A stretch of 64,000 nt of DNA, from the NCBI RefSeq assembly GCF_000212735.1, contig NC_015510.1, positions 1,922,001 to 1,986,000 of the forward strand, read 5' to 3'. Shown one piece after another: positions 34,639-42,930 of the stretch (the stretch's first letter is position 1; each line of letters opens with the position of its first letter). The position numbers and the translations under genes are program-made. The DNA comes from Haliscomenobacter hydrossis DSM 1100. Lineage in GTDB: Bacteria > Bacteroidota > Bacteroidia > Chitinophagales > Saprospiraceae. Under the pieces are notes generated by a model that had not been told where the DNA came from, did no database searches, and saw nothing but the letters and a program-made list of their open reading frames with translations.

Positions 34639-35613
34639 CTAACCTCCCACACACCAGCTCAGCCCCAGCGTCATCACCAACAGCCCCACCCATTCCCTCG
34701 TCATTTGTTCACTACCGCCAAACACTGGTTTCCCCTGCATGTATTCAAACTTCAACTCCCCTCCCCAGGAAACATACTCCTCAAAGCGGATCGGTACGGG
34801 CTCCAGCCCAAAGCGAGGTTGGAAGGCCAGACCACCTAACTCCGGCTCAAAAGTAAGCGGATGAGGAACCCGGCTATGCAGCTGTTCGGGAATGGTAAAA
34901 ATCTCCAACATTTGTGAACCAAACTCATCCACGGTCTCAAAAAAGCGCCCATGTTCTACCCCAAATCCTGGCAGCGTTGGCGAAGTATAAATCGGTCCAG
35001 TGAGCGCCAACTCCTGATACCCAGCGTCGCCCAATACATGGGGTCGAAAGCGGCGCTCGGCGATATCCAGCATCCACACTTCCGGCAAGCCCGCCCGGGC
35101 ATAACATTCCAAGCGGGTTCCGTAATCAAACTCCCTGGTGCTTGGCGTGCTGATTTCAATCGCCAGATCGGGCGGGCCATCCAGGTAATACTCCTTTTGG
35201 CGCATGGCCGATGCTTCAGTCAGCAGGTACAAATCAGGCATAAATCCATCTTCACCAAGTTTTACTACCTGCGTATTGCCTCCTATCACCAGTCCTTTGC
35301 GGTGCAAGCCCAGGCGCAAGTCCCAGGCCAGTTTGGCCGGCTGACGGTAACCCGGTGTAGCTTCCCCGAAATCGGCCACTGGCGTCAGTGCCCGCTCCAA
35401 TCCTGCTTGCGCTTTGGCCTGTGCCAGCAACTCCACTGGAACCAATCGAGCCAAATACGCTTCTCCCAATCCATCGAGTAGGTACCGCAAAGTCATGGCA
35501 CTTTTTTCGAGACTCCCGCCTACGATGAACTTTCCATCCACCAGTTCTGCTTTTCGGCAGGGCAAGGCATTGTAAAAGGCTTCGGAGGGTCTTGGCTTGG
35601 ATTCGTTGGACAT
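34639..35613 (-). CDS. Uma2-family (DUF820) putative restriction-like endonuclease
   Basis: 324 aa. The PD-(D/E)XK-like Uma2 core is seen as MPDLYLLTEASAM, PPDLAIEISTPSTREFDYGT, LECYARAGLPEVWMLDIAER, with the PDL-x(n)-EIS acidic pair conserved. A typical K is not obvious after EIS. The N-terminal 150 residues (PVELLAQAKAQAGLERALTP) are an extra domain beyond the usual ~190 aa Uma2 protein. The role of these proteins is unclear; nuclease activity is assumed from fold. Confidence 0.82.
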   Translation of the reverse strand: MSNESKPRPSEAFYNALPCRKAELVDGKFIVGGSLEKSAMTLRYLLDGLGEAYLARLVPVELLAQAKAQAGLERALTPVADFGEATPGYRQPAKLAWDLRLGLHRKGLVIGGNTQVVKLGEDGFMPDLYLLTEASAMRQKEYYLDGPPDLAIEISTPSTREFDYGTRLECYARAGLPEVWMLDIAERRFRPHVLGDAGYQELALTGPIYTSPTLPGFGVEHGRFFETVDEFGSQMLEIFTIPEQLHSRVPHPLTFEPELGGLAFQPRFGLEPVPIRFEEYVSWGGELKFEYMQGKPVFGGSEQMTREWVGLLVMTLGLSWCVGG

Positions 35614-35834
35614 GGTTGCTTGGTTTTGTATTCAAATATACGGTTATATCGGAACAAGTCATGAGACTCCAGCGATACACTTGCTCCAGCGGGGTCACTC
35701 GCCGAAGTGAATAGGGAGATCGGCCTTTGAGCCGATCCCCACCAGTTTTATGCATTCCTAGCCTTTCCCTAAAAGTGATGGCTTGGCACTTTACTTTTTC
35801 CTGAAAAACCCCTAATTTGCCTCAAAATCTATTC

Positions 35835-36143
35835 ATGCCAGCTGCAGCCTTATCCATCGACAATAGAATTGTAATCCAGGAAGGCATTCTGGGAGGGCAA
35901 CCGCATATTCCCAATCGCCGCATTCGGGTTAAGGATATTGTTCAATGGTATGACTTATTGAATCAGAGTGCCGATGAAATTGCGGCCATGTACGAATTAG
36001 AATTGGCTGATGTATTTGCTGCCCTAGCTTATTATCACCTCAATCGTATAGCGCTTCAGCAAATATGGGCTCAAGATGAAAATGTAGTGGAAGAATTGCG
36101 GCGACAAATTCCTTCTAAGGTCAAGCGCGCCCTACATGAGTGA
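35835..36143 (+). CDS. DUF433 antitoxin-like protein
   Basis: 102 aa from the ATG at 35835; a TTG at 35817 is in frame. DNRIVIQEGILGGQPHIPN, RRIRVKDIVQWYDLLNQSAD and EIAAMYELELADVFAALAYY match DUF433/VapB-type helix-turn-helix antitoxins. It overlaps the next gene by 8 bp, as expected for a coupled antitoxin-toxin pair. Confidence 0.85.
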   Translation: MPAAALSIDNRIVIQEGILGGQPHIPNRRIRVKDIVQWYDLLNQSADEIAAMYELELADVFAALAYYHLNRIALQQIWAQDENVVEELRRQIPSKVKRALHE

Positions 36144-36465
36144 TATTCAATTTTACCTGGATGAACACATCCCCAAAGCCGTAGCCAAGGGGCTGAAGCA
36201 ACGTGGCATTGAGGTATTTACTTGTGTTGAGTTGAATTCTTTAGGCTTTAGTGATGTCCAACATCTTACCTTGGCGCAACAAAACATGTGGGTGATGGTT
36301 ACCCAAGACAATGACTTTTTGATCCTACATGCCCAAGGGTTCCAACATACTGGTATTGTTTTTGTAACCCGCCCTTTAAATATTGGCGAGTTCATCCATG
36401 GTCTCCTGCTCGTACATGAAATCTTGTCTAACGAGGAGATGATAGGGCATGTGGAGTTCTTGTGA
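36136..36465 (+). CDS. DUF5615 PIN-like toxin
   Basis: 109 aa. FYLDEHIPKAVAKGLKQRGI with an early Asp, then VMVTQDNDFLILHAQGFQ with the TxDxDF motif, are characteristic of DUF5615/Mut7-C-like PIN proteins. Such proteins pair with DUF433 antitoxins and are likely RNases. The gene overlaps the DUF433 gene by 8 bp. The target is unknown. Confidence 0.87.
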   Translation: MSDIQFYLDEHIPKAVAKGLKQRGIEVFTCVELNSLGFSDVQHLTLAQQNMWVMVTQDNDFLILHAQGFQHTGIVFVTRPLNIGEFIHGLLLVHEILSNEEMIGHVEFL

Positions 36466-36616
36466 ATCCAGTGGGAATGTGTCCTTGGAAGCGTTCTCGA
36501 TTTCATTGAAGACAAGATTTGGATTCAACAAAACAACAGTGAGGCAAAACTTACGGATGCCTGGTGATGATGTTTTCTTTTTCTGCCATTTTTATACTTT
36601 TTCAATTTGCCTTTTT

Positions 36617-36647
36617 CATGAAGGAGGGCTTCGCCCCCCCTTTATGA
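36617..36647. terminator. GC-rich hairpin between convergent genes
   Basis: TCATGAAGGAGGGC and GCCCCCCCTTTATGA form a hairpin with a TTC loop and a few mismatches. It sits between the DUF5615 gene on the plus strand and the protease-SUMF1 gene on the minus strand and could end both transcripts. No long T-run follows. Confidence 0.5.
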
Positions 36648-36699
36648 ATAGAAACCAGACCTTGACATACCAAGGGTAAAAGGGTAAAAGTGACCAAGT

Positions 36700-38217
36700 T
36701 TAAAGATTTCTGGCGACCCGAAACCCGATAACGTTGCCGCAGTAACCGGGATCATTGATGCCGCGAATCGCCAGGCGACAATTGATATCAATGACGTACC
36801 ACGAACCGCCGCGCAACACGGAATTTGTACCCGAACTTGGCCCTTTAGGATTACTGGCTGGGCTGTTTTTGTAGTATTCCTTCTCGTACCAATCGCTGCA
36901 CCATTCCCAGACGTTGCCACTCAGATCGTATAGCCCTAGCTCATTAGCATTCTTAAGTCCAACGGGATGGGCTGCGGAAGATGAATTACTACTGTACCAG
37001 CCCACAGCATCCAAGTCATTCGATCCAGCGTATTTGTAGCGCTGAGATTGAATTCCGCCTCGTGCTACAAATTCCCATTCCGCCTCGGTGGGCAATCGGT
37101 AACTTTTGCCCGTTTTGCTGCTCAGCCAGGCGGAATAGGCTTCTGCACCGTATTTTGTCACCATTACCGCCGGGTGTTTTTCGAAGCCCGACACCACCGT
37201 GAAACGCCCACCGGGGCGATCGGCGGCACTGTATTCAATTTGCTCCTTGAAACCGCTGCATCCCCCTTTTTTGTCGCCGCAAAACAATTCAAAAATCTTT
37301 TTACCCTGGTAATTTACGCCATCGCCATTCGCATCAATACTGATCTGAGCAGAAATGGCATTGAGGAATTGGACAAATTCCGCATTGGTCACTTCGTATT
37401 TGCTCAAGTAAAAACTGCTGATGCTCACTTCGTGATCGGGTGTTTCGTTGCTGTAACACGAACCATCACGGGCTTCAATACAGCCCATGCGGTATTTGCC
37501 CCCATCTATTTTCACCAGGCCATTCGCGGCAATATCCGGGAGTTGGACGGCGCTTTCATCGCCTGCGGCATTGAAGTACGGAAACCTTCCACCTTCCGCA
37601 AACAAGTCTCGAATCTTGCTCAACGCAATCGCCGTCACCTCCTGATTGTCATCTTCAATGATCAGCCCAATGATGCCATTCGCATTGATTAGCGGCGCAC
37701 CTGAGGTGCCAGGTCGCACGGTAGTCATGGAAGCAACAATGCGGTCATTGCCAATTTTATACACTTCCCCCTGACCAGGAATCAGCCATTCGCCTTGGCG
37801 GCCAACGAAGCGCACCGCCTGGTAGTTTTGCGGCGCAAAATCAGCCCAATTGGTGTTTTTGTAATCCAGGGTTACCGGTTTGGGCATTTGCAAAAGGGCG
37901 AGGTCTTGCAGCTCAAAAAATCGAATCGCTTTCGCCGTATAGGTTTCATAATCTGTACGAAACCACACCTGAATCAAACTGGGCTTTTGATTAAACTCAT
38001 TACCATGCACCACATGGGCGGCAGTAGCCAGGTACAATTGCCCGTTTTTTTCACCCGTAATGAAGCCAAAGCCCTCCTGCTTGCTCCCATCGGGGAAACT
38101 GATGCTGAGGCGGACGACGTTGTTGCGTAGGGATTCGGCGGTACGGAGCACAGGGTCTTGGGCCGATAGCAGGCAGCAGAAACCTGAAAATAGCACGAGG
38201 TGGAAGAGTCTTATCAT
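36700..38217 (-). CDS. Trypsin-like serine protease fused to SUMF1 (FGE-sulfatase) domain
   Basis: 505 aa. A signal peptide (LVLFSGFCCLLSAQ) precedes a trypsin-like domain of about 200 residues: ATAAHVVHG with His68, LQDLALLQM with Asp105, and RPGTSGAPL with Ser172, the full chymotrypsin triad. A SUMF1/formylglycine-like domain follows (about 235-505; GGKYRMGCIEARDGSC, FYLSKYEVTNAEFVQFLN, SYRLPTEAEWEFVARGG, LYDLSGNVWEWCSDWYEKEY, VLRGGSWY, IGFRVARNL). In bacterial SUMF1-like proteins this domain is often only a binding scaffold. The fusion is unusual; the protein probably acts in the periplasm. Confidence 0.9.
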   Translation of the reverse strand: MIRLFHLVLFSGFCCLLSAQDPVLRTAESLRNNVVRLSISFPDGSKQEGFGFITGEKNGQLYLATAAHVVHGNEFNQKPSLIQVWFRTDYETYTAKAIRFFELQDLALLQMPKPVTLDYKNTNWADFAPQNYQAVRFVGRQGEWLIPGQGEVYKIGNDRIVASMTTVRPGTSGAPLINANGIIGLIIEDDNQEVTAIALSKIRDLFAEGGRFPYFNAAGDESAVQLPDIAANGLVKIDGGKYRMGCIEARDGSCYSNETPDHEVSISSFYLSKYEVTNAEFVQFLNAISAQISIDANGDGVNYQGKKIFELFCGDKKGGCSGFKEQIEYSAADRPGGRFTVVSGFEKHPAVMVTKYGAEAYSAWLSSKTGKSYRLPTEAEWEFVARGGIQSQRYKYAGSNDLDAVGWYSSNSSSAAHPVGLKNANELGLYDLSGNVWEWCSDWYEKEYYKNSPASNPKGPSSGTNSVLRGGSWYVIDINCRLAIRGINDPGYCGNVIGFRVARNL

Positions 38218-38328
38218 GTAAAAGGGATTGAGTAGGGTAAAAATAGCGCAAATGTGTGGAAGGTTTTACACATAATTTTGCTCTTCCGGTCGAATGCTTA
38301 AAGGAGCGAGCGATTAAAAGTTAGACAC

Positions 38329-38462
38329 CCCGCCTGCGGCGGAAATAATAAAGATGATTTCACCACAGATGGCCACAGATTCACACAGATTTTATGGATA
38401 TGACCTAAAATCTGTGTGAATCTGTGGCCATCTGTGGTGAAAAATAATCCGCCGTAGGCGGG
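38329..38462. repeat. Quasi-palindromic iterated element D (CACAGATTC units)
   Basis: Perfect 37 bp arms at 38358-38394 and 38406-38442, built from CCACAGATGG/CCACAGATTC/ACACAGATT units, enclose an 11 nt loop. Outer arms CCCGCCTGCGGCGGA (38329-38343) and TCCGCCGTAGGCGGG (38448-38462) differ at one position. It lies 30 bp beyond the stop codon of the minus-strand receptor gene. This is the longest perfect stem in the window. Confidence 0.9.
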
Positions 38463-38491
38463 CGCTAAATAGTTACGTTTTGTTTATAAAT

Positions 38492-41203
38492 TCAAAACTT
38501 AACCACCACCCCCACCGAAGTCGTAAAATCCAGCGACTGCAATTCCAGCCCTTGCACCGTACTCTGCACTGCCGTTTGCCCATTGCGTGGATTGGAAGGC
38601 ACGTACGAATAAATATACTGGCGGTACTTGACGTTTTTGCGGTCCAGCAAGTTGAAAAAACTCAGGTTGGCCTGGATGTTGGTTTTGCCAATCTTGAACG
38701 CGTAAGTGGTGGCAAAATCCACCCGGTGGTAGTCTTCGAGATAAGAAATCCGGCTATCGGGACTGAGCAGTTCGCGGGAGCTCGGGTTGTCGGTCAATTT
38801 GGATAAGTCGGTAAACGGGCGTCCCGAGGCGTAGACGTAAGCCAATGAAAAGTCAAATTTTTTCCAGTTGTACTGGTTCACCCACTTCAACTGGTGGCGG
38901 CGGTCGTTGGGAGCCGGGAAAGCTTGTCCCCGCGAAATCTTCGGAAAACGCTGGGTACTTTTGCTCAAGGTGTAAGCAATCCAGGCTTCGTAGTGTTTGA
39001 AGGATTTTTTTAGCAACAAATCCAAACCTACCGTTTTTCCCGAACCCACAAACGGACGGAAGTTGATGGCGGTAGAATCATTGGGTAGAGAAACAAGCAC
39101 CTGGGCGTGTTCCACGATGTTGTTGGTATTTTTGAGGTAAAACTCGGCGTCAAACTCAAACCCCTGGCGGCGGTAGTTGCCCCCAATCATAAAATTGTGG
39201 GCATTCATCACCGGAAAGGAGCGGTCGTCTCTGGCCAATACCCAATACGGATAAGTGCGTCCGTAGCGGTCTTCGTGGTAAAACTGGTACAAAAACTGCT
39301 GGTAAATGCTCCAGGAAGCCTTCAGGCGGAAATCATCCGAAACTTTGGCAAACAGCCCGATGCGGGGAGAAAGATAATTGTTGGCGAGGTAGCGTGTACC
39401 CCGCAACCCAAAGCTGAAATTGATCGAAGAATCGAGCAAATCCGCCTGGTATTCGCCATACAGGGATTGTTGAGTGGCCTGGTTGTCCAGGTTCAGTTGG
39501 GTGCTTTTTTCATTCCTGATCAGCAGATTGGCCTGGTTGGCTACATTTTCCAACCCAAAAACCAGGCGTTGACTGGGGCTAAAGCGCCATTCGTTTTTCC
39601 AGTTGACATCCCAGCCTTCGATGTGGTTGGTGTGTTGGTTGGAAAAATCAAAAATGGTGCGCCGATTGGGCCCCACCTGCAACACCGCATTCTGGGCAAA
39701 ATCCCGATCCATCCCGTATTCCGAAAAAGCAACATTCAAGTGAGAACTGAAGCGGGCACTCCATTTTTGTTGCAATTGTAAGCCGAGTCCCTGGTTGTAC
39801 CAATCGGCACTTTCGTCGTACACCTCATTCACTATTTCGCGGCGGTTAAAAATCAGTTGGCCGCTTTGACGGTTGTACGCAAAGGCATAATTGTCTTCGC
39901 CACTGAAGTAACTCAAATCCGCACTAAACCGGGCCGAAGGCCGCCAACTGGCTTTGATGTTGGCATCAAAAAAGCGCAATTCCGGTTGTTGCGACACGAC
40001 TTCCTGCAATACCTTGGCTGCTCCGCCTCCGGGCCGAGTGGGGGGTATGCGGGCGGCATCTACTTCTGCCTGGAGCAGGTTGAACAGCTTGTTGTTGGCC
40101 AGATTCTGGTTGGTGATGCGCCCAGCCGCCATGACCCGGATTTGTTTCCCAATAGGCACATCCAACAAGGCGCTGCTGGTAATGAGGTTAAAATCGACAA
40201 TGGCCTGGGTTTTAGTCTCCCCTGTGCGTTGATGCGAACGGATGTCCACCACCGCTGAGGTGCGTCCGCCGTATTCCGCCGGAAAAGCGTTTTTGTACAC
40301 TTTGACTTCATCCACCATTTGGGGATTAACCAGACTAAAGATGCCAAAATAATGGGTGACGTTGTACAGGGTAATGCCATCGAGGATGATCAGGTTTTCG
40401 TCGCCGCTTCCCCCGCGGATGCTCAGGTCAGCAGACAGATCGTCGTGGGCGCTTACCCCGGGCAGGTATTGCAGGCTGCGGAACAAATCGGCACCGTTGA
40501 CAAAAGCCGGGAGCCTTTGTAAGCCTTGCCCTCGCACCACCACAGCGTCTTCCTGGAATTTATTGGACATCAGCGGCAATCGCGCCGTAACGGTCATGCC
40601 CTTGAGTTGTTCGATTTTAGGGGTAAGTCTTATTTTGAGGTCCAACGGATCAGCTCCCGGATCGATCCAGGTTTTGCGGGTTTGATAGCCGAGGTATTGG
40701 GCCGCTATTTCGGTGCTGGCGCTGCCGTCTTCAAGGGTCAATTCAAAATTACCCAGTTCATCACTGACCGCTCCTTCGCCCTGTCCACAGAGGATATGGC
40801 CAAAAGCGAGGGGAGTCAGGGTCCAGGCGTCGATCAATACCCCTTTGACTTTGCGTGGAACTTTTACTTTGACTTCGCTGATCGTAAAGTTTTCTTCACG
40901 CAGGGCCTTGCGCACCAAGACTTGTCCCGTTCCGGTGATTTGGTACTCCAAAAACAATCCGTCCAACAATTGAGACAAGGCCGTTGACAAGTCTTTGGCA
41001 TTGATTCTTTTCGAGATCCGAATATCGGCTACCGCTAAATTTTCGTAGGAAAACTTGATGTTGTACTTTTTGGCTAAAACTTCAAAGGCTTTTTCCAGAG
41101 AAGTGTTTTGGAATTTTTCATTGATGGCATAAGCCGACTGGCCCATCAGTTGACAGGAAAAAAAGGAGAACACAAGCCATACGACCAGGGGTTTTATGGA
41201 CAT
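38492..41203 (-). CDS. TonB-dependent receptor with STN signalling domain (FecA-like)
   Basis: 903 aa. Signal peptide (WLVFSFFSCQLMGQ), then an STN-type secretin/TonB short domain (about 28-100; AYAINEKFQNTSLEKAFEVL, ITGTGQVLVRKALR), a carboxypeptidase-like sandwich, a plug (VVRGQGLQRLPAFVNGADLF, SLQYLPGVSAHDDLSADLSI, RGGSGDENLIILDGITLYNV, YGGRTSAVVDIRSHQ) and a long barrel ending TTSVGVVVKF. The STN domain and the neighbouring FecR and ECF sigma genes on the same strand indicate a surface-signalling transporter. The ligand is unknown. The 3' end is duplicated at 34440-34556. Confidence 0.93.
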   Translation of the reverse strand: MSIKPLVVWLVFSFFSCQLMGQSAYAINEKFQNTSLEKAFEVLAKKYNIKFSYENLAVADIRISKRINAKDLSTALSQLLDGLFLEYQITGTGQVLVRKALREENFTISEVKVKVPRKVKGVLIDAWTLTPLAFGHILCGQGEGAVSDELGNFELTLEDGSASTEIAAQYLGYQTRKTWIDPGADPLDLKIRLTPKIEQLKGMTVTARLPLMSNKFQEDAVVVRGQGLQRLPAFVNGADLFRSLQYLPGVSAHDDLSADLSIRGGSGDENLIILDGITLYNVTHYFGIFSLVNPQMVDEVKVYKNAFPAEYGGRTSAVVDIRSHQRTGETKTQAIVDFNLITSSALLDVPIGKQIRVMAAGRITNQNLANNKLFNLLQAEVDAARIPPTRPGGGAAKVLQEVVSQQPELRFFDANIKASWRPSARFSADLSYFSGEDNYAFAYNRQSGQLIFNRREIVNEVYDESADWYNQGLGLQLQQKWSARFSSHLNVAFSEYGMDRDFAQNAVLQVGPNRRTIFDFSNQHTNHIEGWDVNWKNEWRFSPSQRLVFGLENVANQANLLIRNEKSTQLNLDNQATQQSLYGEYQADLLDSSINFSFGLRGTRYLANNYLSPRIGLFAKVSDDFRLKASWSIYQQFLYQFYHEDRYGRTYPYWVLARDDRSFPVMNAHNFMIGGNYRRQGFEFDAEFYLKNTNNIVEHAQVLVSLPNDSTAINFRPFVGSGKTVGLDLLLKKSFKHYEAWIAYTLSKSTQRFPKISRGQAFPAPNDRRHQLKWVNQYNWKKFDFSLAYVYASGRPFTDLSKLTDNPSSRELLSPDSRISYLEDYHRVDFATTYAFKIGKTNIQANLSFFNLLDRKNVKYRQYIYSYVPSNPRNGQTAVQSTVQGLELQSLDFTTSVGVVVKF

Positions 41204-41214
41204 GGTTGTTTAAA

Positions 41215-41321
41215 GTTGAGCGGTTGAGGAGTTGAGGAGGTTGAGAAGGTTTATGCTGCCGCAAGCGTCATTTGTCAAAATCCCTTGCGGCAGCATAAAC
41301 CTCCTCAACCTCCTCAACTCA
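41215..41321. repeat. Quasi-palindromic iterated element A2 (GTTGAG units)
   Basis: The left arm has four GTTGAG units and then GGTTTATGCTGCCGCAAG (41248-41265); the right arm is its complement (41284-41301) followed by two units. Its right end overlaps the FecR stop codon (TGA-GTTGAGG on the minus strand). The same unit as A1 at 8305-8436 but with a different centre. Confidence 0.85.
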
Positions 41322-42329
41322 TTTTACAAGAATCAGGTCTCCACGTGTACTCGTTTCCAGCCTTAGTGGCCAGCACACGTTAAACAATGCCGTATCGACG
41401 TTGCTTCCTTCAAAGTAGGTCGTCACCTTGCGCCGGGCAATTTCGGGTGTGGTTTGAATGCGCACTTCGAATTGCCGTTGTATTTCTGCAAAAACTTCTT
41501 CCAGTGGGGTCTGGGTAAAATAAAACTTACCGTCACGCCAGGCTCCCGAAGGTTGATTGTCGATGGTATAAGGAGTCACCAGGTCACCATTTTCGTTGGT
41601 TTGGGTGATCAAACCCGGCGTTAATATTTGTGCACCTTTCGGATTGGACACTCGAACCTTACCCGTTACACAGGATACCGCAAAAGAGTTTCCTCGGGCG
41701 CGTACGTTGAAGCTGGTACCCAAGACCTCCACTTGCCCTTGTACGGCTTTTACCACAAAGCGGCTGCCTTTGGTTACCTGAAAAAAAGCCTCGCCTTCCA
41801 GTTCAACCTGGCGGGTAAAGCGCCAACGCCAGGGGTGATAGCTGATGCTGCTCGCCGCGTTGATGGCTACCGATGAACCATCGGGCAATTGATGCGTCAG
41901 TTTTTGGCCAATTCCGGCACTGACCCGCTCGGTGGGATTGTACAACAAGGCGACCAACAACAAGGTCACACAAGCCGCAGCGGCGTAGCTCAACCAGCGG
42001 CGCAAAGGGCGTATTCTGGCTTCCCGCAGAGACGTAGGCGCAACGGTGGGGGTCGTTTGCACAAGCGGTTCTTTTGCTATACTGGTGGCCAGATCGATCC
42101 GGTTCCACAATGCATTCAGCACGGCTTCACTCGGCTCTTCTTCACGTACCGTGAGGGCTTGGGCCAGTTTGCGGCCTTCGGCTACTTCGCTGGCCTTTTC
42201 GGGGTGTTGATCGAGCCAGTTTTGCCAAAACACGGCGGCTTCCTCATCACCGGCCCTGACCCAGCGGATGAAGGATGGTTCCTGGGCAAAATCCAGGGCA
42301 GAATAAGATGTAAAAGTTTCTGGTTTCAC
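41319..42329 (-). CDS. FecR-family anti-sigma/signal-transfer protein
   Basis: 336 aa. A cytoplasmic N-terminus (WLDQHPEKASEVAEGRKLAQ), one membrane helix (about 112-132; WLSYAAAACVTLLLVALLYN), a FecR domain (HQLPDGSSVAINAASSISY, RQVELEGEAFFQVTKGSRF, VVKAVQGQVEVLGTSFNV) and a C-terminal DUF4974-like segment (PLEEVFAEIQRQFEVRIQTT). FecR relays outer-membrane receptor occupancy to an ECF sigma factor. Both partners lie in this locus: the receptor downstream and the sigma factor upstream. Confidence 0.92.
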   Translation of the reverse strand: MKPETFTSYSALDFAQEPSFIRWVRAGDEEAAVFWQNWLDQHPEKASEVAEGRKLAQALTVREEEPSEAVLNALWNRIDLATSIAKEPLVQTTPTVAPTSLREARIRPLRRWLSYAAAACVTLLLVALLYNPTERVSAGIGQKLTHQLPDGSSVAINAASSISYHPWRWRFTRQVELEGEAFFQVTKGSRFVVKAVQGQVEVLGTSFNVRARGNSFAVSCVTGKVRVSNPKGAQILTPGLITQTNENGDLVTPYTIDNQPSGAWRDGKFYFTQTPLEEVFAEIQRQFEVRIQTTPEIARRKVTTYFEGSNVDTALFNVCWPLRLETSTRGDLILVK

Positions 42330-42351
42330 ATATTCAGGGTTTGGGGACTCT

Positions 42352-42436
42352 GAGGGTTCGGGGGTTCGGAGGTTCGGGGGTTCGGGGGTTAACCCAAAAC
42401 CTTCGAACTCCCGAACCCTCGAACCCTCGAACCCTT
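42352..42436. repeat. Quasi-palindromic iterated element B3 (GGTTCG units)
   Basis: GGGTTCGGGGGTTCGGAGGT on the left and CCCGAACCCTCGAACCCTCG on the right meet at a central GGGTTAACCC palindrome (about 42387-42396). On the minus strand the first unit begins directly after the metallopeptidase TAA (TAAGGGTTCG), and the other side lies 23 bp before the FecR start. Confidence 0.85.
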
Positions 42437-42884
42437 ATTTAAACAACTCATCTAAATAAGCACTTCTCGTCTGGTTCGTGTAACTCATTTTGCAAAGACC
42501 GAGTCCACTTTGCATCATACTGACGCAAGATCCATCGGTACGGGCTTCATCCAGGTGCGCACGATTGAGGGTACAATGCCCCAGTTCGTGAAAAATCACC
42601 ATTTCGCGTTGCATCGCACTTGCTGTTCTCCAAAAATCATCATCCACCAGTACGCGTTTTTGTCCGTTGGAGATGGTTTGGCATTTGGCGGCCACATTGG
42701 CCTCGTCCAGCGCAGTAATCATGCCACTGTATTTGCTCATGTCCAGGCTTAGTCCACGTTGTTGTGCTTCCATTGCAAAACTGTTAAACAGGGGTTGCAA
42801 TTCCGTATCCACGTTGACCGATTCTTCTTTTGCGCAAGAAAAAGCGGTCAGTAAAACCAAAGACAGGATCATGAGCTTGTGCAT
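42435..42884 (-). CDS. Putative metallopeptidase lipoprotein
   Basis: 149 aa. Lipobox AFSC with Cys17. A zinc-protease motif HELGH at 99-103 (VIFHELGHCTLNRAH) has a further His at 110, and GSCVSMMQS downstream could be a Met-turn. The end (RSAYLDELF) resembles small Bacteroidota metallopeptidase-like proteins whose substrates are unknown. It sits between the FecR gene and the ECF sigma factor gene, so it may take part in periplasmic signal processing; this is an inference. Confidence 0.82.
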   Translation of the reverse strand: MHKLMILSLVLLTAFSCAKEESVNVDTELQPLFNSFAMEAQQRGLSLDMSKYSGMITALDEANVAAKCQTISNGQKRVLVDDDFWRTASAMQREMVIFHELGHCTLNRAHLDEARTDGSCVSMMQSGLGLCKMSYTNQTRSAYLDELFK

Positions 42885-42930
42885 TCGTTCGGTATTTTAC
42901 TAGAATAAGCCTGTGTATTTGGTTTTGTAC

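Noticed and set aside
34618-34839. 73 aa ORF opposite the Uma2 gene end
   Set aside because: It lies antisense within the Uma2 coding region and shows no recognisable feature.
38051-38251. Alternative minus-strand ORF over the protease start
   Set aside because: It overlaps the signal-peptide region of the protease-SUMF1 gene in another frame and has low-complexity content.
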